A stretch of DNA of 64,000 nt from assembly GCA_964425005.1 (NCBI GenBank), contig CAYRKT010000001.1, positions 1 through 64,000 of the forward strand, written 5' to 3'. The stretch is from CAYRKT01 sp964425005. Its GTDB lineage: Bacteria > Synergistota > Synergistia > CAYRKT01. A program made the translations under genes and the position numbers. Below, in pieces: positions 46,918-57,817 of this stretch. Positions within the stretch are counted from its first letter, which is position 1. Each line of letters begins with the position of its first letter. The notes beneath the pieces were generated by a model, which was given only the letters and a program-made list of their open reading frames with translations, was not told where the DNA came from and searched no databases.

Positions 46918-47895
46918 ATGGAGGCGCTTATCGCCAGGGCTTTGGGCGGCGACGTTCGCGCCATAGCGAAGCTGATATCGTTGGTGGAGAACGAATCCTC
47001 CTACACCGACACCATAATGAAGGCCATATATCCAAGGAGCGGTAGAGCGCACGTGGTTGGCGTCACGGGGAGCCCTGGCGCTGGCAAGAGCACTCTGGTG
47101 GATAAGCTGGTCCTAACCCTGCGGGATAAGGGGTTGAAGGTGGGAGTCGTAGCGGTCGACCCATCCAGCCCCTTCACCGGCGGGGCCATCCTCGGCGACA
47201 GGCTCAGGATGCAAAGACATTCCACCGATCCCAACGTGTTCATAAGGAGCATGGGGACGAGGGGCAGCCTCGGGGGTATAGCCAGGGCTACCTTCGAGGC
47301 TGCCCTCATACTCGACGCTTGCGGCTACGACGTGGTCTTCATCGAGACCGTGGGGGTAGGGCAGTCGGAGGTGGACATCGTTCGGGTCTCCGACACGGTC
47401 TGCCTGGTGCTGGTGCCGGGCATGGGCGACAGCATACAGCTGATGAAGGCCGGGATAATGGAGATAGCCGACATCTTCGTGGTCAACAAGGCGGACAGGG
47501 AAGGGGTCAATCGGCTCGTAACAGAGGTCGAGATGGTGCTCGACATGAGCATCCCCAAAGAGGCCGCCTGGAGACCGCCTGTGCACAAGACCGTGGCTGA
47601 GACTGGCGAGGGGGTCGCAGAGTTAGCAGAGAGCCTTAAAGCGCATCGAAACTTCATCAAGAGCAGCTCGAGCGGTCGCGACAGGGCGTACAGGCGACTG
47701 GAGTGGGAGGTAGAGGAGATCCTCCGCAGGGAGATCGCCAAGGTGGTGGAGGACAGGCTGAGAGAGGTCCTCTCCGATCCTGCGGTGCTGGAGGACCTCT
47801 ACGCCAGAAGGAGGGATCCCTACACCCTGGCGGGAGAGATCCTCTGCGAGATATTCAACTCCAACTCTGAGAACTGCGGGAGGGATAAAAGGTGA
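46918..47895 (+). CDS. meaB: MeaB/ArgK-type GTPase, methylmalonyl-CoA mutase chaperone
   Basis: This P-loop GTPase loads and protects the cobalamin cofactor of the mutase. About 325 residues with GSPGAGKST at 51-59, [33 protein letters not shown] as switch region, and the base-specificity NKAD. ATG 46918 follows GGGAGG by 7 bases; TTG 46903 is the alternative. Its stop overlaps the epimerase start. Confidence 0.93.
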   Translation: MEALIARALGGDVRAIAKLISLVENESSYTDTIMKAIYPRSGRAHVVGVTGSPGAGKSTLVDKLVLTLRDKGLKVGVVAVDPSSPFTGGAILGDRLRMQRHSTDPNVFIRSMGTRGSLGGIARATFEAALILDACGYDVVFIETVGVGQSEVDIVRVSDTVCLVLVPGMGDSIQLMKAGIMEIADIFVVNKADREGVNRLVTEVEMVLDMSIPKEAAWRPPVHKTVAETGEGVAELAESLKAHRNFIKSSSSGRDRAYRRLEWEVEEILRREIAKVVEDRLREVLSDPAVLEDLYARRRDPYTLAGEILCEIFNSNSENCGRDKR

Positions 47896-48305
47896 AGGTG
47901 TTGAAGGTGGATCACATAGGCATAGCTGTCACGAACTTGGACGAGGCGCTAAAGCTCTACTCCGAGGCCCTGGGGATAAAGAGCGCGGGCGTTGAGGTCG
48001 TGGAGGAGCAGAAGGTCAAGGTGGCGTTCCTGCCGGTAGGGGATTCCGAGATAGAGCTCCTGGAGGCCACTGCTCCCGACAGCGCGGTGGCGAAGTTCAT
48101 AGAGTCCAACGGAGGCAAGGGCGGCATCCACCACATAGCCCTGAGGGTGGACGACATAAATCAGGCCATAGCTGAGCTCAAGGAGAAGGGGGTCAAACTC
48201 ATATACGAGGAGCCCAGATACGGCGCTGGTGGGGCCAAGATAACCTTCCTGCACCCCAAGTCCTCTGGCGGCGTGCTGCTCGAGCTATCGGAGAGGAAAG
48301 ACTAG
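47892..48305 (+). CDS. mce: Methylmalonyl-CoA epimerase
   Basis: This is a 137-residue vicinal-oxygen-chelate protein. [16 protein letters not shown] has the first metal histidine at residue 8, [15 protein letters not shown] the second, and the C-terminal GVLLELSE supplies the glutamate. It converts the R form made by the mutase to the S form used by the decarboxylase. GTG 47892 lies in a GTGA overlap with meaB. Confidence 0.95.
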   Translation: MKVLKVDHIGIAVTNLDEALKLYSEALGIKSAGVEVVEEQKVKVAFLPVGDSEIELLEATAPDSAVAKFIESNGGKGGIHHIALRVDDINQAIAELKEKGVKLIYEEPRYGAGGAKITFLHPKSSGGVLLELSERKD

Positions 48306-48325
48306 GACGAGGAGGGAACCCACAG

Positions 48326-49885
48326 ATGGCCGAGAGGACGATCGAGGAACTCTGCGGAGAGCTGCTGGCCAAGAGACAAGAGGCCAAAGCGCCAGCTGGC
48401 GAGAAGGCACTCGAGTCCCAGCGCTCGAAGGGCAAGCTGACTGCCAGGGAGAGGATAGAGCTCCTCCTGGATCCTGGCAGCTTCGTGGAGATAGACGAGT
48501 TCGTGGAGCACCGCTGCAGCTACTTCGGCATGGACAAGAAGACCTACCTCGGGGACGGCGTGGTGACCGGCTACGGCACCGTGGGGGGCAGGATAGTGTA
48601 CGTCTTCTCACAGGACTTCTCCGTCCTCGGAGGGTCGTTGGGCGAGATGCACGCCAAGAAGATATGCAAGATAATGGACATGGCCATCAAGACCGGGGCG
48701 CCCGTGGTGGGGATCAACGACTCCGGCGGCGCCAGGATCCAGGAGGCGGTGGACTCGTTGAGCGGATACGGCCAGATCTTCTACAGGAACACGGTGGCGT
48801 CTGGGGTCATACCCCAGCTGGCCGTGATAGCCGGACCCTGCGCGGGCGGCGCCGTCTACAGCCCGGCGTTGATGGACTTCATCTTCATGGTGGACAAGAT
48901 AGGGATAATGCACATCACCGGCCCCCAGGTCATAAAGGCCGTCACCGGAGAGGACGTGACTTCCGAACAGCTCGGAGGGGCGATGACCCACAACCAGAGG
49001 TCCGGCAACGCCCACTTCTTCGCCAGGGACGAGGCCGAGTGCTTCGCCCAGGTGAGAAAGCTCTTGAGCTTCCTCCCTTCCAACAACATGGAGACGCCCC
49101 CCTTCGTGGACCTCGGCGACGATCCCGCCAGGGCGGAACTCAGCCTGAGGGAGATAGTGCCCACAAACCCGAACAAGCCGTACGACGTTAGGCACGTCCT
49201 CGCTAAAGTCCTGGACATGGGGGATTTCTTCGAGGTACAGCCCTTCTTCGCCCCCAACATAGTGGTCGGCTTCGGCAGGGTAGGGGGACACGCCATCGGC
49301 ATAATAGCCAACCAGCCAGCGCACATGGCAGGTTGCCTGGACATAGACGCCTCCGATAAAGCCAGCAGGTTCATCAGGTTCTGCGACGCCTTCAACATAC
49401 CTATAGTCAATTTCGTGGACGTACCCGGTTACCTCCCTGGAACCGCCCAGGAGTACGGGGGGATAATCAGGCACGGGGCCAAGATGCTCTACGCCTACTC
49501 GGAGGCCACCTCCCCTAAGATCACGATAATCCTGAGGAAGGCCTACGGAGGGGCCTACCTCGGCATGTGCTCGAAGGACCTCGGGGCCGACTTCGTCATG
49601 GCCTGGCCCCAGGCCGAGATCGCAGTGATGGGCGCCGAGGGTGCGGCCAACATAATCTTCAGGAAGGAGATAGAGTCGGCCGAGAACCCAGAGGAGATGA
49701 GAAGGCAGAAGATCGAGGAGTACCGCAGGAAGTTCGCCACTCCCTACGAGGCAGCCCGCAGGGGCTTCGTGGACAAGGTCATACTGCCGGAGGAGACGAG
49801 GCTCGAGCTCTACAGGGCTTTGACCCTCACCTCCACCAAGCGAGAGCAGCGGCCTCGCAGGAAGCACGGCGTCATGCCGGCTTAG
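48326..49885 (+). CDS. mmdA: Methylmalonyl-CoA decarboxylase alpha (carboxyltransferase) subunit
   Basis: The 519 residues belong to the biotin-dependent carboxyltransferase family. Motifs include GKLTARERIELLLDPGSFVE, FSQDFSVLGGSLGEMHAKKI, VVGINDSGGARIQEAV, the IAGPCAGGAVYSPAL oxyanion region and RKAYGGAYLGMCSKDLGAD. With the three genes after it, it forms the Na+-pumping methylmalonyl-CoA decarboxylase, in which it moves CO2 from methylmalonyl-CoA to the biotin protein. Without them it would be called propionyl-CoA carboxylase beta. There is no biotin carboxylase gene nearby, which favours the decarboxylase. Confidence 0.92.
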   Translation: MAERTIEELCGELLAKRQEAKAPAGEKALESQRSKGKLTARERIELLLDPGSFVEIDEFVEHRCSYFGMDKKTYLGDGVVTGYGTVGGRIVYVFSQDFSVLGGSLGEMHAKKICKIMDMAIKTGAPVVGINDSGGARIQEAVDSLSGYGQIFYRNTVASGVIPQLAVIAGPCAGGAVYSPALMDFIFMVDKIGIMHITGPQVIKAVTGEDVTSEQLGGAMTHNQRSGNAHFFARDEAECFAQVRKLLSFLPSNNMETPPFVDLGDDPARAELSLREIVPTNPNKPYDVRHVLAKVLDMGDFFEVQPFFAPNIVVGFGRVGGHAIGIIANQPAHMAGCLDIDASDKASRFIRFCDAFNIPIVNFVDVPGYLPGTAQEYGGIIRHGAKMLYAYSEATSPKITIILRKAYGGAYLGMCSKDLGADFVMAWPQAEIAVMGAEGAANIIFRKEIESAENPEEMRRQKIEEYRRKFATPYEAARRGFVDKVILPEETRLELYRALTLTSTKREQRPRRKHGVMPA

Positions 49886-49901
49886 GTTGGGGGTATGGGA
49901 G

Positions 49902-50315
49902 ATGGGTCATCATATCTTCGAGGGATTCGGTGGAAGCGTTCTCCTCTCCTTGATAGCCTTTTCGATAGTGTTCCTGGTCCTGGCCGGATTGTGCCTGGTG
50001 ATGTACGCCATCAAGTACATAGACAAAATGGTCTCCGCTGTCTCAGCTCCCTCTCCAGCCCCTTCCCCCAGCAAGCCCGAGAGCGCCCCTCCGAAGGTAG
50101 AGGCAAGGCCTAAGACCGCGGAGAGCGCCCCAGTCCCTCCTGGGGCGAAGGAGCAGGAGGAGGAGATCGTGGCGGCCATAGCGGCTGCGATGGTCGTGGC
50201 TCAGGCGTCATACAAGATCGCTGGTCAGACCTTAGCGCCCCAGCTCAGGGTCAGCTCCTGGCGGTCCTACGGGTTCATCGAGAACCTGGAGGGGTTGGAC
50301 GGCTGTCCGAACTAG
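49902..50315 (+). CDS. mmdD: Methylmalonyl-CoA decarboxylase delta subunit (OadG-like)
   Basis: The roughly 137-residue protein has one N-terminal membrane helix at about 15-38, then a Pro/Ala/Ser-rich linker and a short conserved C-terminus (SSWRSYGFIENLEG). This is the layout of MmdD/OadG, which assembles the membrane complex. The sequence is otherwise low in conservation, so the call rests on topology and position between mmdA and mmdC. ATG 49902 is used; TTG 49887 is in frame upstream. Confidence 0.75.
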   Translation: MGHHIFEGFGGSVLLSLIAFSIVFLVLAGLCLVMYAIKYIDKMVSAVSAPSPAPSPSKPESAPPKVEARPKTAESAPVPPGAKEQEEEIVAAIAAAMVVAQASYKIAGQTLAPQLRVSSWRSYGFIENLEGLDGCPN

Positions 50316-50382
50316 GTCGCCGACCGGGAGAGCTCACACCCTAAGAGATCGAGGAAGCGAACTATAAGGGGGTAGTAAGAAA

Positions 50383-50805
50383 ATGGGCAGAAGGTTTAGG
50401 GTCACGGTCAACGGGAAGGTCTACGAGGTGGAAGTGGAAGAGATGGGCTTCGGGGCACCTTCGGCCCCGGTAAATCCAGCTCCATCAGCTCCGGTGGCTC
50501 CATCTCCCGTAACAGCTTCGCCTGCTCCTGCGCCGGCCCAGGCCTCGGCTCCGGCACCCGCTCCCAAGCCCTCTCCGCAGCCGACGGTCGGCGGCTCCAC
50601 GGTGTCCGCACCCATGCCCGGCAAGATCCTGAGGGTTAACGTCAGGGAGGGCGAGCAGGTCTCCGCGGGCGATCTGTTGGTGGTGCTGGAGGCCATGAAG
50701 ATGGAGAACGAGATACTGGCCCCCACCTCCGGGACCGTGAAGCAGGTGTTGGTCAAGGAAGGGGATTCGGTGAACACCGGCGACGCCATGGTGGTAATAG
50801 GCTGA
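50383..50805 (+). CDS. mmdC: Biotin carrier subunit of methylmalonyl-CoA decarboxylase
   Basis: This is a 140-residue biotinyl protein. The N-terminal strand [18 protein letters not shown] is followed by a Pro/Ala linker of about 45 residues and a lipoyl/biotinyl domain. The biotinylated Lys106 lies in EAMKMENEI. It carries CO2 between MmdA and the membrane decarboxylase MmdB. AAGGGGG lies upstream of the ATG. The 67-base gap before it contains nothing I can identify. Confidence 0.94.
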   Translation: MGRRFRVTVNGKVYEVEVEEMGFGAPSAPVNPAPSAPVAPSPVTASPAPAPAQASAPAPAPKPSPQPTVGGSTVSAPMPGKILRVNVREGEQVSAGDLLVVLEAMKMENEILAPTSGTVKQVLVKEGDSVNTGDAMVVIG

Positions 50806-50825
50806 GGCGGGAGCGGTGATGTGAG

Positions 50826-51956
50826 ATGTTAAGCCTCTACGCGGAAGCGCTCAGGAGCGTGATAGACCAGTCAGGCTACTTAGCCCTCACGTGGGGAAAC
50901 GTGGTGATGATATGCGTGGGATGCCTCCTGCTCTACCTGGCAATAGGGAGGGGGTTTGAGCCGCTCCTGCTCGTGCCCATAGCCAGCGGCTGCATACTGG
51001 TCAACCTGCCCCTGAGCGGAATAATGGAGGACCACGGATTTCTCCACTATCTGTACTTCGGCACCAAGCACGAGATATATCCGATCCTGATCTTCCTGGG
51101 GATAGGAGCTCTGACCGACTTTGGTCCCCTAATAGCTAACCCAGTGACCTTCCTGCTGGGAGCAGCAGCCCAGCTGGGGGTCTTCATCTCCCTGATGGGG
51201 GCTGTGTTGTTGGGCTTCACCGTAAAGGAGGCAGCTGCCATAGGGATAATAGGCGGGGCTGACGGACCTACAGCCATATACCTCACGATGAAGCTAGCCC
51301 CCCACCTGCTCGGAGCCGTAGCGGTGGCGGCGTACTCCTACATGTCCTTGGTTCCTCTAATTCAGCCTCCGGTGATAAGGCTGCTCACCACGAAGGCCGA
51401 GAGGCAGATCGTCATGACCCAACTAAGGCCGGTCTCCAGGCTCGAGAGGATCCTCTTCCCGATAGTCTCTATGATAGTGACTGGCTTGCTGTTGCCGGCT
51501 GCCGTCCCCCTGTTGGGAATACTCATGTTCGGCAATCTGCTTCGAGAGTGCGGCGTGGTGGAGAGGCTCTCCAAGACTGCCCAGAACGAGCTCATAAACG
51601 TGGTGACCATATTCTTGGGCCTCACGGTGGGCGCCACGATGGAGGCCAACACCTTCCTCACCCCCGCTACGCTGAAGATAATAGCCCTGGGCCTTGTGGC
51701 CTTCGCAGCCAGCACCGCAGGAGGGGTGCTCTTCGGCAAGGTGATGATGGTCCTGAGCGGAGGAAGGATAAACCCGATGATAGGAGCTGCGGGAGTGTCT
51801 GCCGTTCCAATGGCAGCTAGGGTGGTCCAGCGCATAGGGCAGAGGGAGAACCCCTCCAACTTCCTGCTCATGCACGCCATGGGGCCGAACGTGGCCGGAG
51901 TTATAGGGACGGCCGTGGCCGCAGGCGTCATGCTGACGCTGTTGACCAAGTTCTGA
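50826..51956 (+). CDS. mmdB: Na+-translocating decarboxylase beta subunit
   Basis: This 376-residue multi-spanning membrane protein of the OadB/MmdB/GcdB family releases CO2 from carboxybiotin and pumps Na+ outwards. Motifs include GFEPLLLVPIASGCILVNLP, YPILIFLGIGALTDFGPL, GIIGGADGPTAIYLT with the essential aspartate, and GVSAVPMAARVVQ near the end. It completes the decarboxylase and makes succinate conversion energy-conserving. A strong hairpin follows 32 bases after the stop. Confidence 0.95.
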   Translation: MLSLYAEALRSVIDQSGYLALTWGNVVMICVGCLLLYLAIGRGFEPLLLVPIASGCILVNLPLSGIMEDHGFLHYLYFGTKHEIYPILIFLGIGALTDFGPLIANPVTFLLGAAAQLGVFISLMGAVLLGFTVKEAAAIGIIGGADGPTAIYLTMKLAPHLLGAVAVAAYSYMSLVPLIQPPVIRLLTTKAERQIVMTQLRPVSRLERILFPIVSMIVTGLLLPAAVPLLGILMFGNLLRECGVVERLSKTAQNELINVVTIFLGLTVGATMEANTFLTPATLKIIALGLVAFAASTAGGVLFGKVMMVLSGGRINPMIGAAGVSAVPMAARVVQRIGQRENPSNFLLMHAMGPNVAGVIGTAVAAGVMLTLLTKF

Positions 51957-51982
51957 TCGACCTCAAGAGAGCTCTCGAAGTG

Positions 51983-52033
51983 AACCCGAAGGAGGGGGAG
52001 GGAGTTCCTCCCCCTCCTTAAATGGGCTTCGGG

Positions 52034-52035
<2 letters not shown>
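51983..52035 (+). terminator. Nested hairpin after the decarboxylase operon
   Basis: A perfect 13-bp stem AAGGAGGGGGAGG (51989-52001) pairs with its complement at 52007-52019 around loop GAGTT. A second, outer pair AACCCGAAG (51983-51991) and CTTCGGGTT (52027-52035) overlaps it by three bases. There is no T-run, only TTAAAT, so termination may be Rho-assisted or the structure may protect the 3' end. It lies between mmdB and the next operon. Confidence 0.7.
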
Positions 52036-53200
<1,165 letters not shown>

Positions 53201-53212
53201 CCTCGCCTCAGG

Positions 53213-54103
53213 ATGTTGAGCAAGAGCGCTCTGGCTTTCGCCTCGTTCCTGGTCCTGAGCTTAGCGGCCACCAAGGTAGCCGTGCTGGTGGCCAGGAGAT
53301 ACGGAATACTGGACCTGCCGGACGAGAGGAAGGTCCATCTCTCCCCTGTCCCCAGGAACGGCGGGCTGGCGATCTACGCTTCTCTCCTCTTGGCGACTGT
53401 CTGGCAACAGAACAGGGAGTTAAGGGCTCCCTTCCTGATCGGTTCCTCCCTGATCTTCCTGGTGGGCCTGGCCGACGATCTGGTGGGCCTGAGGGCTAAA
53501 GTCAAGCTGATTTTCCAGATCCTATCGTCCCTCCTGGCGGCTGCGCCGCTGATGGACGTCGGCGTCCTCGAGTACGCTCTGGGGGCGCTGTGGTTGTTGT
53601 CCATGTCGAACGCCTACAACCTGATAGACGGCGTGGATGGGCTGTCTTTGTCCCTTTTCGCCGTGTCATCGGCGACCCTTTGGGTGACGGGCAGCTTAAA
53701 CTCGGTCTTCGCCGCGTCGATGCTGGGGATGGCCGCCGGCGTCCTGTTCTACAACAAGCCCAAGGCCGCCATATTCTTGGGGGACAGCGGTAGCCTCCTC
53801 CTGGGTTTCACTATGGGTTGGACCTCCGGGATCTCGGCGCTCGGGGCAGGCGTCAGCTTCGATCGCCTGGTGTGGCTTTTGGCCTTCGGGGGCGTACCCA
53901 TGCTGGACCTGGCCTTCGCGGTCGTGAGGAGGGCCGCCACAGGAAGGCACATCTTCTCCCCCGACAGAGGGCACATCCACCACAGGCTGATGGACCTGGG
54001 TCTAACCCATCCCTCCATCGTCTTAATCCTGTCCTCCGCCCACGCGCTCCTACACGCCGCGTTGTTGATCTGGAAGAGAACGAGCTCCTGGGGTATGAGT
54101 TAG
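53213..54103 (+). CDS. WecA/MraY-like polyprenyl-phosphate sugar-1-phosphate transferase
   Basis: The 296-residue membrane protein has about nine helices. It shows the family motifs VHLSPVPRNGGLAIY, LVGLADDLVGLRAK, SNAYNLIDGVDGLS, IFLGDSGSLLLGF and the soluble loop RGHIHHRLMDLG. The HIHHR signature points to the WecA/TagO branch and not MraY. It would start an undecaprenyl-linked polymer using UDP-GlcNAc or similar; wecB at the window start could supply UDP-ManNAc. It lacks any linked glycosyltransferase. It follows the rpiB-upp gene by 12 bases. Confidence 0.88.
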   Translation: MLSKSALAFASFLVLSLAATKVAVLVARRYGILDLPDERKVHLSPVPRNGGLAIYASLLLATVWQQNRELRAPFLIGSSLIFLVGLADDLVGLRAKVKLIFQILSSLLAAAPLMDVGVLEYALGALWLLSMSNAYNLIDGVDGLSLSLFAVSSATLWVTGSLNSVFAASMLGMAAGVLFYNKPKAAIFLGDSGSLLLGFTMGWTSGISALGAGVSFDRLVWLLAFGGVPMLDLAFAVVRRAATGRHIFSPDRGHIHHRLMDLGLTHPSIVLILSSAHALLHAALLIWKRTSSWGMS

Positions 54104-54129
54104 GGCTGTTTCCCTAACCCCAGGAGCTC
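54082..54129. terminator. Bidirectional hairpin between convergent genes
   Basis: GAGCTCCTGGG (54082-54092) pairs with CCCAGGAGCTC (54119-54129). After a 6-base bulge, GTTAGGG (54099-54105) pairs with CCCTAAC (54112-54118). It overlaps the end of the WecA-like gene and lies between convergent transcription units. T-runs are short on both sides (GTTT in the loop, CCTTC after), so strength is uncertain. Confidence 0.65.
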
Positions 54130-54180
54130 CTTCAACGCTTAGGAGATCACCGCGCCGAAAGCGAACCGCGGACGGAGAGG

Positions 54181-54351
54181 CTACTTCTTCGAACCACCTA
54201 TGCTGTAGCTCTTGCTGCCCCACCTCTTGCCCTTCAGAGGCTTGCCCTCCAGGAGAAGGAGGTAGTGGCTCAGACACTTGGGGCACCTCAGGGACTCCTC
54301 CGCTTCGGTCTCGAACTCGTGCTTGCACTCGAGACACCTGAACTTACGCAT
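54181..54351 (-). CDS. Small zinc-ribbon protein
   Basis: The 56-residue protein has cysteine pairs C6-C9 and C23-C26 (CLECKHEF and CPKC), then a basic tail ending in GGSKK. The fold is like FmdB-type or rubredoxin-like zinc ribbons, but the function is unknown. The start is the ATG at 54351, with AAAGGAGGG placed about 9 bases before it. Its own promoter lies at the end of trpA, so it can be expressed apart from the trp operon. Confidence 0.7.
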   Translation of the reverse strand: MRKFRCLECKHEFETEAEESLRCPKCLSHYLLLLEGKPLKGKRWGSKSYSIGGSKK

Positions 54352-54402
54352 ACCCCGTTCGCCCTCCTTTCCCAAGAGTTTTGAAGCTAAGAGGCGAAGC
54401 AT

Positions 54403-54432
54403 ATTATACCAGAGCGAGGGGCGGAATTTGAA
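54403..54432 (-). promoter_or_regulatory. Promoter for the zinc-ribbon gene, inside the end of trpA
   Basis: On the minus strand TTCAAA (54427-54432) and a perfect TATAAT (54403-54408) are 18 bases apart. The -10 overlaps the trpA stop codon. The expected transcript would begin near 54396, about 45 bases before the zinc-ribbon ATG. Confidence 0.55.
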
Positions 54433-55228
54433 TGGCCTCGTCTCCCCCATCGAGGGCCTCCCTCACCTCCCTCAGCAGCTCTCCCACGCCGGCTATGGGA
54501 TCTGTGCCGTGGAGCGCTGACTCGTCGATCACGTTCACGAGGGCGCTTCCCAGGACCACGCCGTCCACGTGCGGCGATATGCTCCTCACCATCGACCCAG
54601 ATCGCAGGCCGAAGCCCAGGAGGAGAGGGATCGGGCTCTCCCTACGGAGGGCTGACACGACACCCTTCACCCAGGACATGGAGACCTCCTTGTGCGCGCC
54701 CGTGACGCCCAGGAAGGAGACGCAGTAGACGAAGCCGGAGGACTCAGCCAGGATCCTGCGGGCCCTCTCCTCGGGGGTGAGGGGGGTCAACATGAGAACG
54801 GGGTCCAGACCGAGCTCCCTGCATCTGGAATAAAAGGGGCGCCCCTCGTCGAAGGGCAGGTCCGGGACGATCAGCCCTGAGAGGCCCACCTCCAGAGCCC
54901 TCTCTACGAACCTCTCCTCTCCGTAGCTGAGTATGGGGTTGTAATAGCTCATCCCTATGAGCGGAACCCCCAATGAACTGGACAGCTCTCGCACCGTCTC
55001 GAAGAAGACTTCCATCCTGAAACCCCTATTGAGGACCGCACAGTTAGCCCTCTGGATGGTTGGGCCGTCCGCCAAGGGGTCCGAGAAGGGTATCCCAATC
55101 TCGAGCGCATCGGCCCCAGCCCTCACCGCCTCCATCATCAACCTCACGAAGAGATCGCGCTCAGGGTATCCGCAGGTCATGAAGGCCACCATCGACTTCC
55201 TGCCTCGGGGAAGATCTATGCCCCTCAA
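54404..55228 (-). CDS. trpA: Tryptophan synthase alpha chain
   Basis: TrpA cleaves indole-glycerol phosphate to indole, which is channelled to TrpB. The 274-residue TIM barrel has the catalytic glutamate in [18 protein letters not shown] and the catalytic aspartate in [19 protein letters not shown] binds phosphate. The TTG start overlaps the trpB stop (TTGA) and has AGGAGGAGGTG upstream. It is the last gene of the trp operon. Confidence 0.95.
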   Translation of the reverse strand: MRGIDLPRGRKSMVAFMTCGYPERDLFVRLMMEAVRAGADALEIGIPFSDPLADGPTIQRANCAVLNRGFRMEVFFETVRELSSSLGVPLIGMSYYNPILSYGEERFVERALEVGLSGLIVPDLPFDEGRPFYSRCRELGLDPVLMLTPLTPEERARRILAESSGFVYCVSFLGVTGAHKEVSMSWVKGVVSALRRESPIPLLLGFGLRSGSMVRSISPHVDGVVLGSALVNVIDESALHGTDPIAGVGELLREVREALDGGDEAIQIPPLALV

Positions 55229-56424
55229 GCGAGAACACCTCCTCCTCGTATCTCCACTTGCTTCGACAACACTTCCAGGTCCTTGTCCCCTCTGCCCGAG
55301 AGGTTGACCACCAGGAGTAGATCCCTTCCGAGGGAGGCCACCTTCAAGGCCTCAGCCACCGCATGGGCGCTCTCCAGGGCTGGGACGATGCCCTCAGCTC
55401 GAGCTAAGAGCATCGCTGCGCTCAAAGCCTCCTCGTCGAAGACCACGGAGTAGGTAGCCCTGCCGCTTCTCATCAAGAACGCGTGTTCTGGCCCCACTCC
55501 CGGGTAGTCGAGACCGGCGGAGATGGAGTGGGTGTCGAGGACTTGCCCCTCCCCGTCCTGTAGCACGTAGGTCTTGCAGCCGTGGAGGACTCCCACCCTT
55601 CCGGAGTTCAGCGACGCGGCGTTCATGCCGGGCGACATCCCCTTACCGCCCGCCTCGACCCCCACCAGCTTCACCTCGGGATGAGGTATGAACTCGTAGA
55701 AGGCCCCTATGGCGTTGCTACCCCCTCCGACGCAGGCGACCACGAAGTCGGGCAACCTCCCCTCCAAGGCCAAGACCTGCTCCTTGATCTCGGCTCCGAT
55801 GACCCTCTGGAAGTCCCTGACGATGGTGGGATATGGGTGCGGCCCGATGGCCGAACCGATCAGATAGTAAGTCGTGTCAGCGCTGGAGACCCACTCCCTT
55901 ATGGCCTCGTTGGTGGCGTCCCTGAGGGTTCCAGAGCCAGAGGAGACGGGCCTGACACTGGCGCCCAGCAACTCCATCCTGAGCACGTTCATCCTCTGTC
56001 GCCTCATGTCCTCCACGCCCATGAAGATCTCGCACTCCAACCCCATCTTCGCGCACACCGTGGCCACGGCCACCCCGTGCTGCCCGGCGCCGGTCTCGGC
56101 GATGACCCTCCTCTTTCCCATCCTGACCGCTAGCAGGGCTTGACCCACCGCGTTGTTTATCTTATGGGCACCAGTGTGGAGCAAATCCTCCCTTTTGAGG
56201 TAGATCCTGGATCCAGGATAGAGGCTCGAGAGGTTGGAGGCGAAGTAGAGGGGTGTAGGCCTACCGCAATAGCTCCTCCTCAGCTCGTCCAACTCCGCCT
56301 GGAAGCGCGGATCTTCTTTCGCCTCCAGGTACGTCCTCTCCAGTTCCTCCAGCACCGGCACCAAGGTCTCGGGCACAAACCTGCCCCCGAAATCGCCGAA
56401 GTAACCCATATCGCAGGAGCTCAT
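55225..56424 (-). CDS. trpB: Tryptophan synthase beta chain
   Basis: TrpB is the PLP enzyme that condenses indole with serine. The 399 residues contain [20 protein letters not shown] with the PLP lysine, [17 protein letters not shown], and the phosphate-binding [10 protein letters not shown]. This is the standard TrpB1 form that partners TrpA. The ATG at 56424 overlaps the trpF stop (ATGA) and has GGAGGAGG upstream; GTG 56436 is in frame earlier. Confidence 0.96.
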   Translation of the reverse strand: MSSCDMGYFGDFGGRFVPETLVPVLEELERTYLEAKEDPRFQAELDELRRSYCGRPTPLYFASNLSSLYPGSRIYLKREDLLHTGAHKINNAVGQALLAVRMGKRRVIAETGAGQHGVAVATVCAKMGLECEIFMGVEDMRRQRMNVLRMELLGASVRPVSSGSGTLRDATNEAIREWVSSADTTYYLIGSAIGPHPYPTIVRDFQRVIGAEIKEQVLALEGRLPDFVVACVGGGSNAIGAFYEFIPHPEVKLVGVEAGGKGMSPGMNAASLNSGRVGVLHGCKTYVLQDGEGQVLDTHSISAGLDYPGVGPEHAFLMRSGRATYSVVFDEEALSAAMLLARAEGIVPALESAHAVAEALKVASLGRDLLLVVNLSGRGDKDLEVLSKQVEIRGGGVLA

Positions 56425-57065
56425 CGGCCAAAGCACCTCCTCCGATGGAATCCACCTAGGGTTAAATTGAACCTCTCAGCGAACTCCCTCACCTTCTCGG
56501 GGTCCTTCTTGCCGGGGTAGAGCTCCACAGAGGAACATACGTCCACCGCGCAGGGCTCAAAATCCACCAGCAGGCACAGGTTCTCAGCGGTGACACCCCC
56601 CGCCACCCCGAAGGGCACCGGGCCCTCGTAGGCCTTGAGCAAGCTCCAGTCGAAGGGGGCCTTCCCGACCTTCGGGGCGTCGAAGAGGATCATGTCCGCG
56701 CCCTCCGCCGCTCTATAGGCGCCCTTTACGTCGTCTATGCCCGACACCAAGATAGCTTTTATCGCCATAAAACCCGCCTCTTTGATGAGATTTAGGCCAC
56801 CTTCTCCGTATACCTGCAAACCATCGAAAGCTCCAATCGAGAGCAGAACTTCTAGCTCTGCTTGGGATGGATCCTGGACCACAGCGAAGACCTCCATCGA
56901 AGTCCCGAATCGATCTTTTACCTCGCGGGAGATGCGATCTGCGGCCTCCAGGGTTATCCTTCTCGGGCTTGGACACAATATGAGCCCTATGGCGTCGAAG
57001 CCGACGGTCCCCGCGTGAAGGGCGTCCTCGACGCAGGTCACTCCGCAGAGCTTCAGCTCGAACAA
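56421..57065 (-). CDS. trpF: Phosphoribosylanthranilate isomerase
   Basis: The 214-residue TIM barrel begins [13 protein letters not shown] with the catalytic cysteine, and has [33 protein letters not shown] with the catalytic aspartate, and [12 protein letters not shown]. It performs the Amadori rearrangement in tryptophan synthesis. TTG 57065 overlaps the end of trpC by 13 bases. Confidence 0.93.
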   Translation of the reverse strand: MFELKLCGVTCVEDALHAGTVGFDAIGLILCPSPRRITLEAADRISREVKDRFGTSMEVFAVVQDPSQAELEVLLSIGAFDGLQVYGEGGLNLIKEAGFMAIKAILVSGIDDVKGAYRAAEGADMILFDAPKVGKAPFDWSLLKAYEGPVPFGVAGGVTAENLCLLVDFEPCAVDVCSSVELYPGKKDPEKVREFAERFNLTLGGFHRRRCFGR

Positions 57066-57817
57066 GGGGTGTCACCTCCTAATAGGGTTTTGATCAACCC
57101 TTCGGGGTCTCGGCTCTCCATCAAAGCGCTTCCCACCAGCACGGCCCTGGCTCCCATGGATCTAGCCCTTGCCACGTCGGAGGGAGTTCTGATCCCGCTT
57201 TCGACCACCAGGAGGACCTCCTCCCCGAAAGCCCTTCTGGCGTCTTGGAGCAAGCGGAGGGCTCGTTCCAGGCTGACGGAGAGGTCCCTCATGTCCCGGC
57301 TGTTGAGCCCCACAGCCTTGGGTTTTAGCCGGACGGACTTGAGCTTCTCGAGGTCGACCTCGCTTTGAACCTCTATCAAAGGCAGCAACCCCAGTTCCTC
57401 GCACAGGGAGTTCATGTAGGAGATCCCCTCCGGCTCGAGGATCGCGCTGATCAAAAGGACCAAGTCCGCCCCGAAGTGGTAGACGTCGAACACTTGCAGA
57501 GGGCTCAGCGCGAAGTCCTTCGCCAGCACGGGAAGGTCGGTGGAGGACCTGATCGCCCTCAACAAAGCTAGACTGCCGTGGAAGAAGCGCTCCTCGACCA
57601 CGACGGATATGGCGCCTGCGCCCCCTCTGCGGTACGACGCCACTCGTTCGACTGGGTCGTCCGGATCGAAGCGTTGGGTCAAAGAGGCCAGCTTGATCTC
57701 GGCTATAAGGAAGAATTCCATCTCCATAAGTGGCCTCCACCTCGCACGCCTCGCCTCCACCCTGCGGGATATGTCCGCGCTCTTCTCGCAGATCAACTCC
57801 TCCAGGAACCCCCTCAT
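57053..57817 (-). CDS. trpC: Indole-3-glycerol phosphate synthase
   Basis: The 254-residue TIM barrel closes the indole ring. The N-terminal FFLIAEIKLASLTQRF corresponds to the family's IAEIKKASPSKG with some substitutions; LPVLAKDFALSPLQVF has the catalytic lysine, and VGLNSRDMRDLSVSLE and VVESGIRTPSDV follow. The lysine and serine of the usual K-x-S-P signature are partly altered (KLASLTQ). The ATG overlaps the trpD stop. Confidence 0.92.
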   Translation of the reverse strand: MRGFLEELICEKSADISRRVEARRARWRPLMEMEFFLIAEIKLASLTQRFDPDDPVERVASYRRGGAGAISVVVEERFFHGSLALLRAIRSSTDLPVLAKDFALSPLQVFDVYHFGADLVLLISAILEPEGISYMNSLCEELGLLPLIEVQSEVDLEKLKSVRLKPKAVGLNSRDMRDLSVSLERALRLLQDARRAFGEEVLLVVESGIRTPSDVARARSMGARAVLVGSALMESRDPEGLIKTLLGGDTPCSS

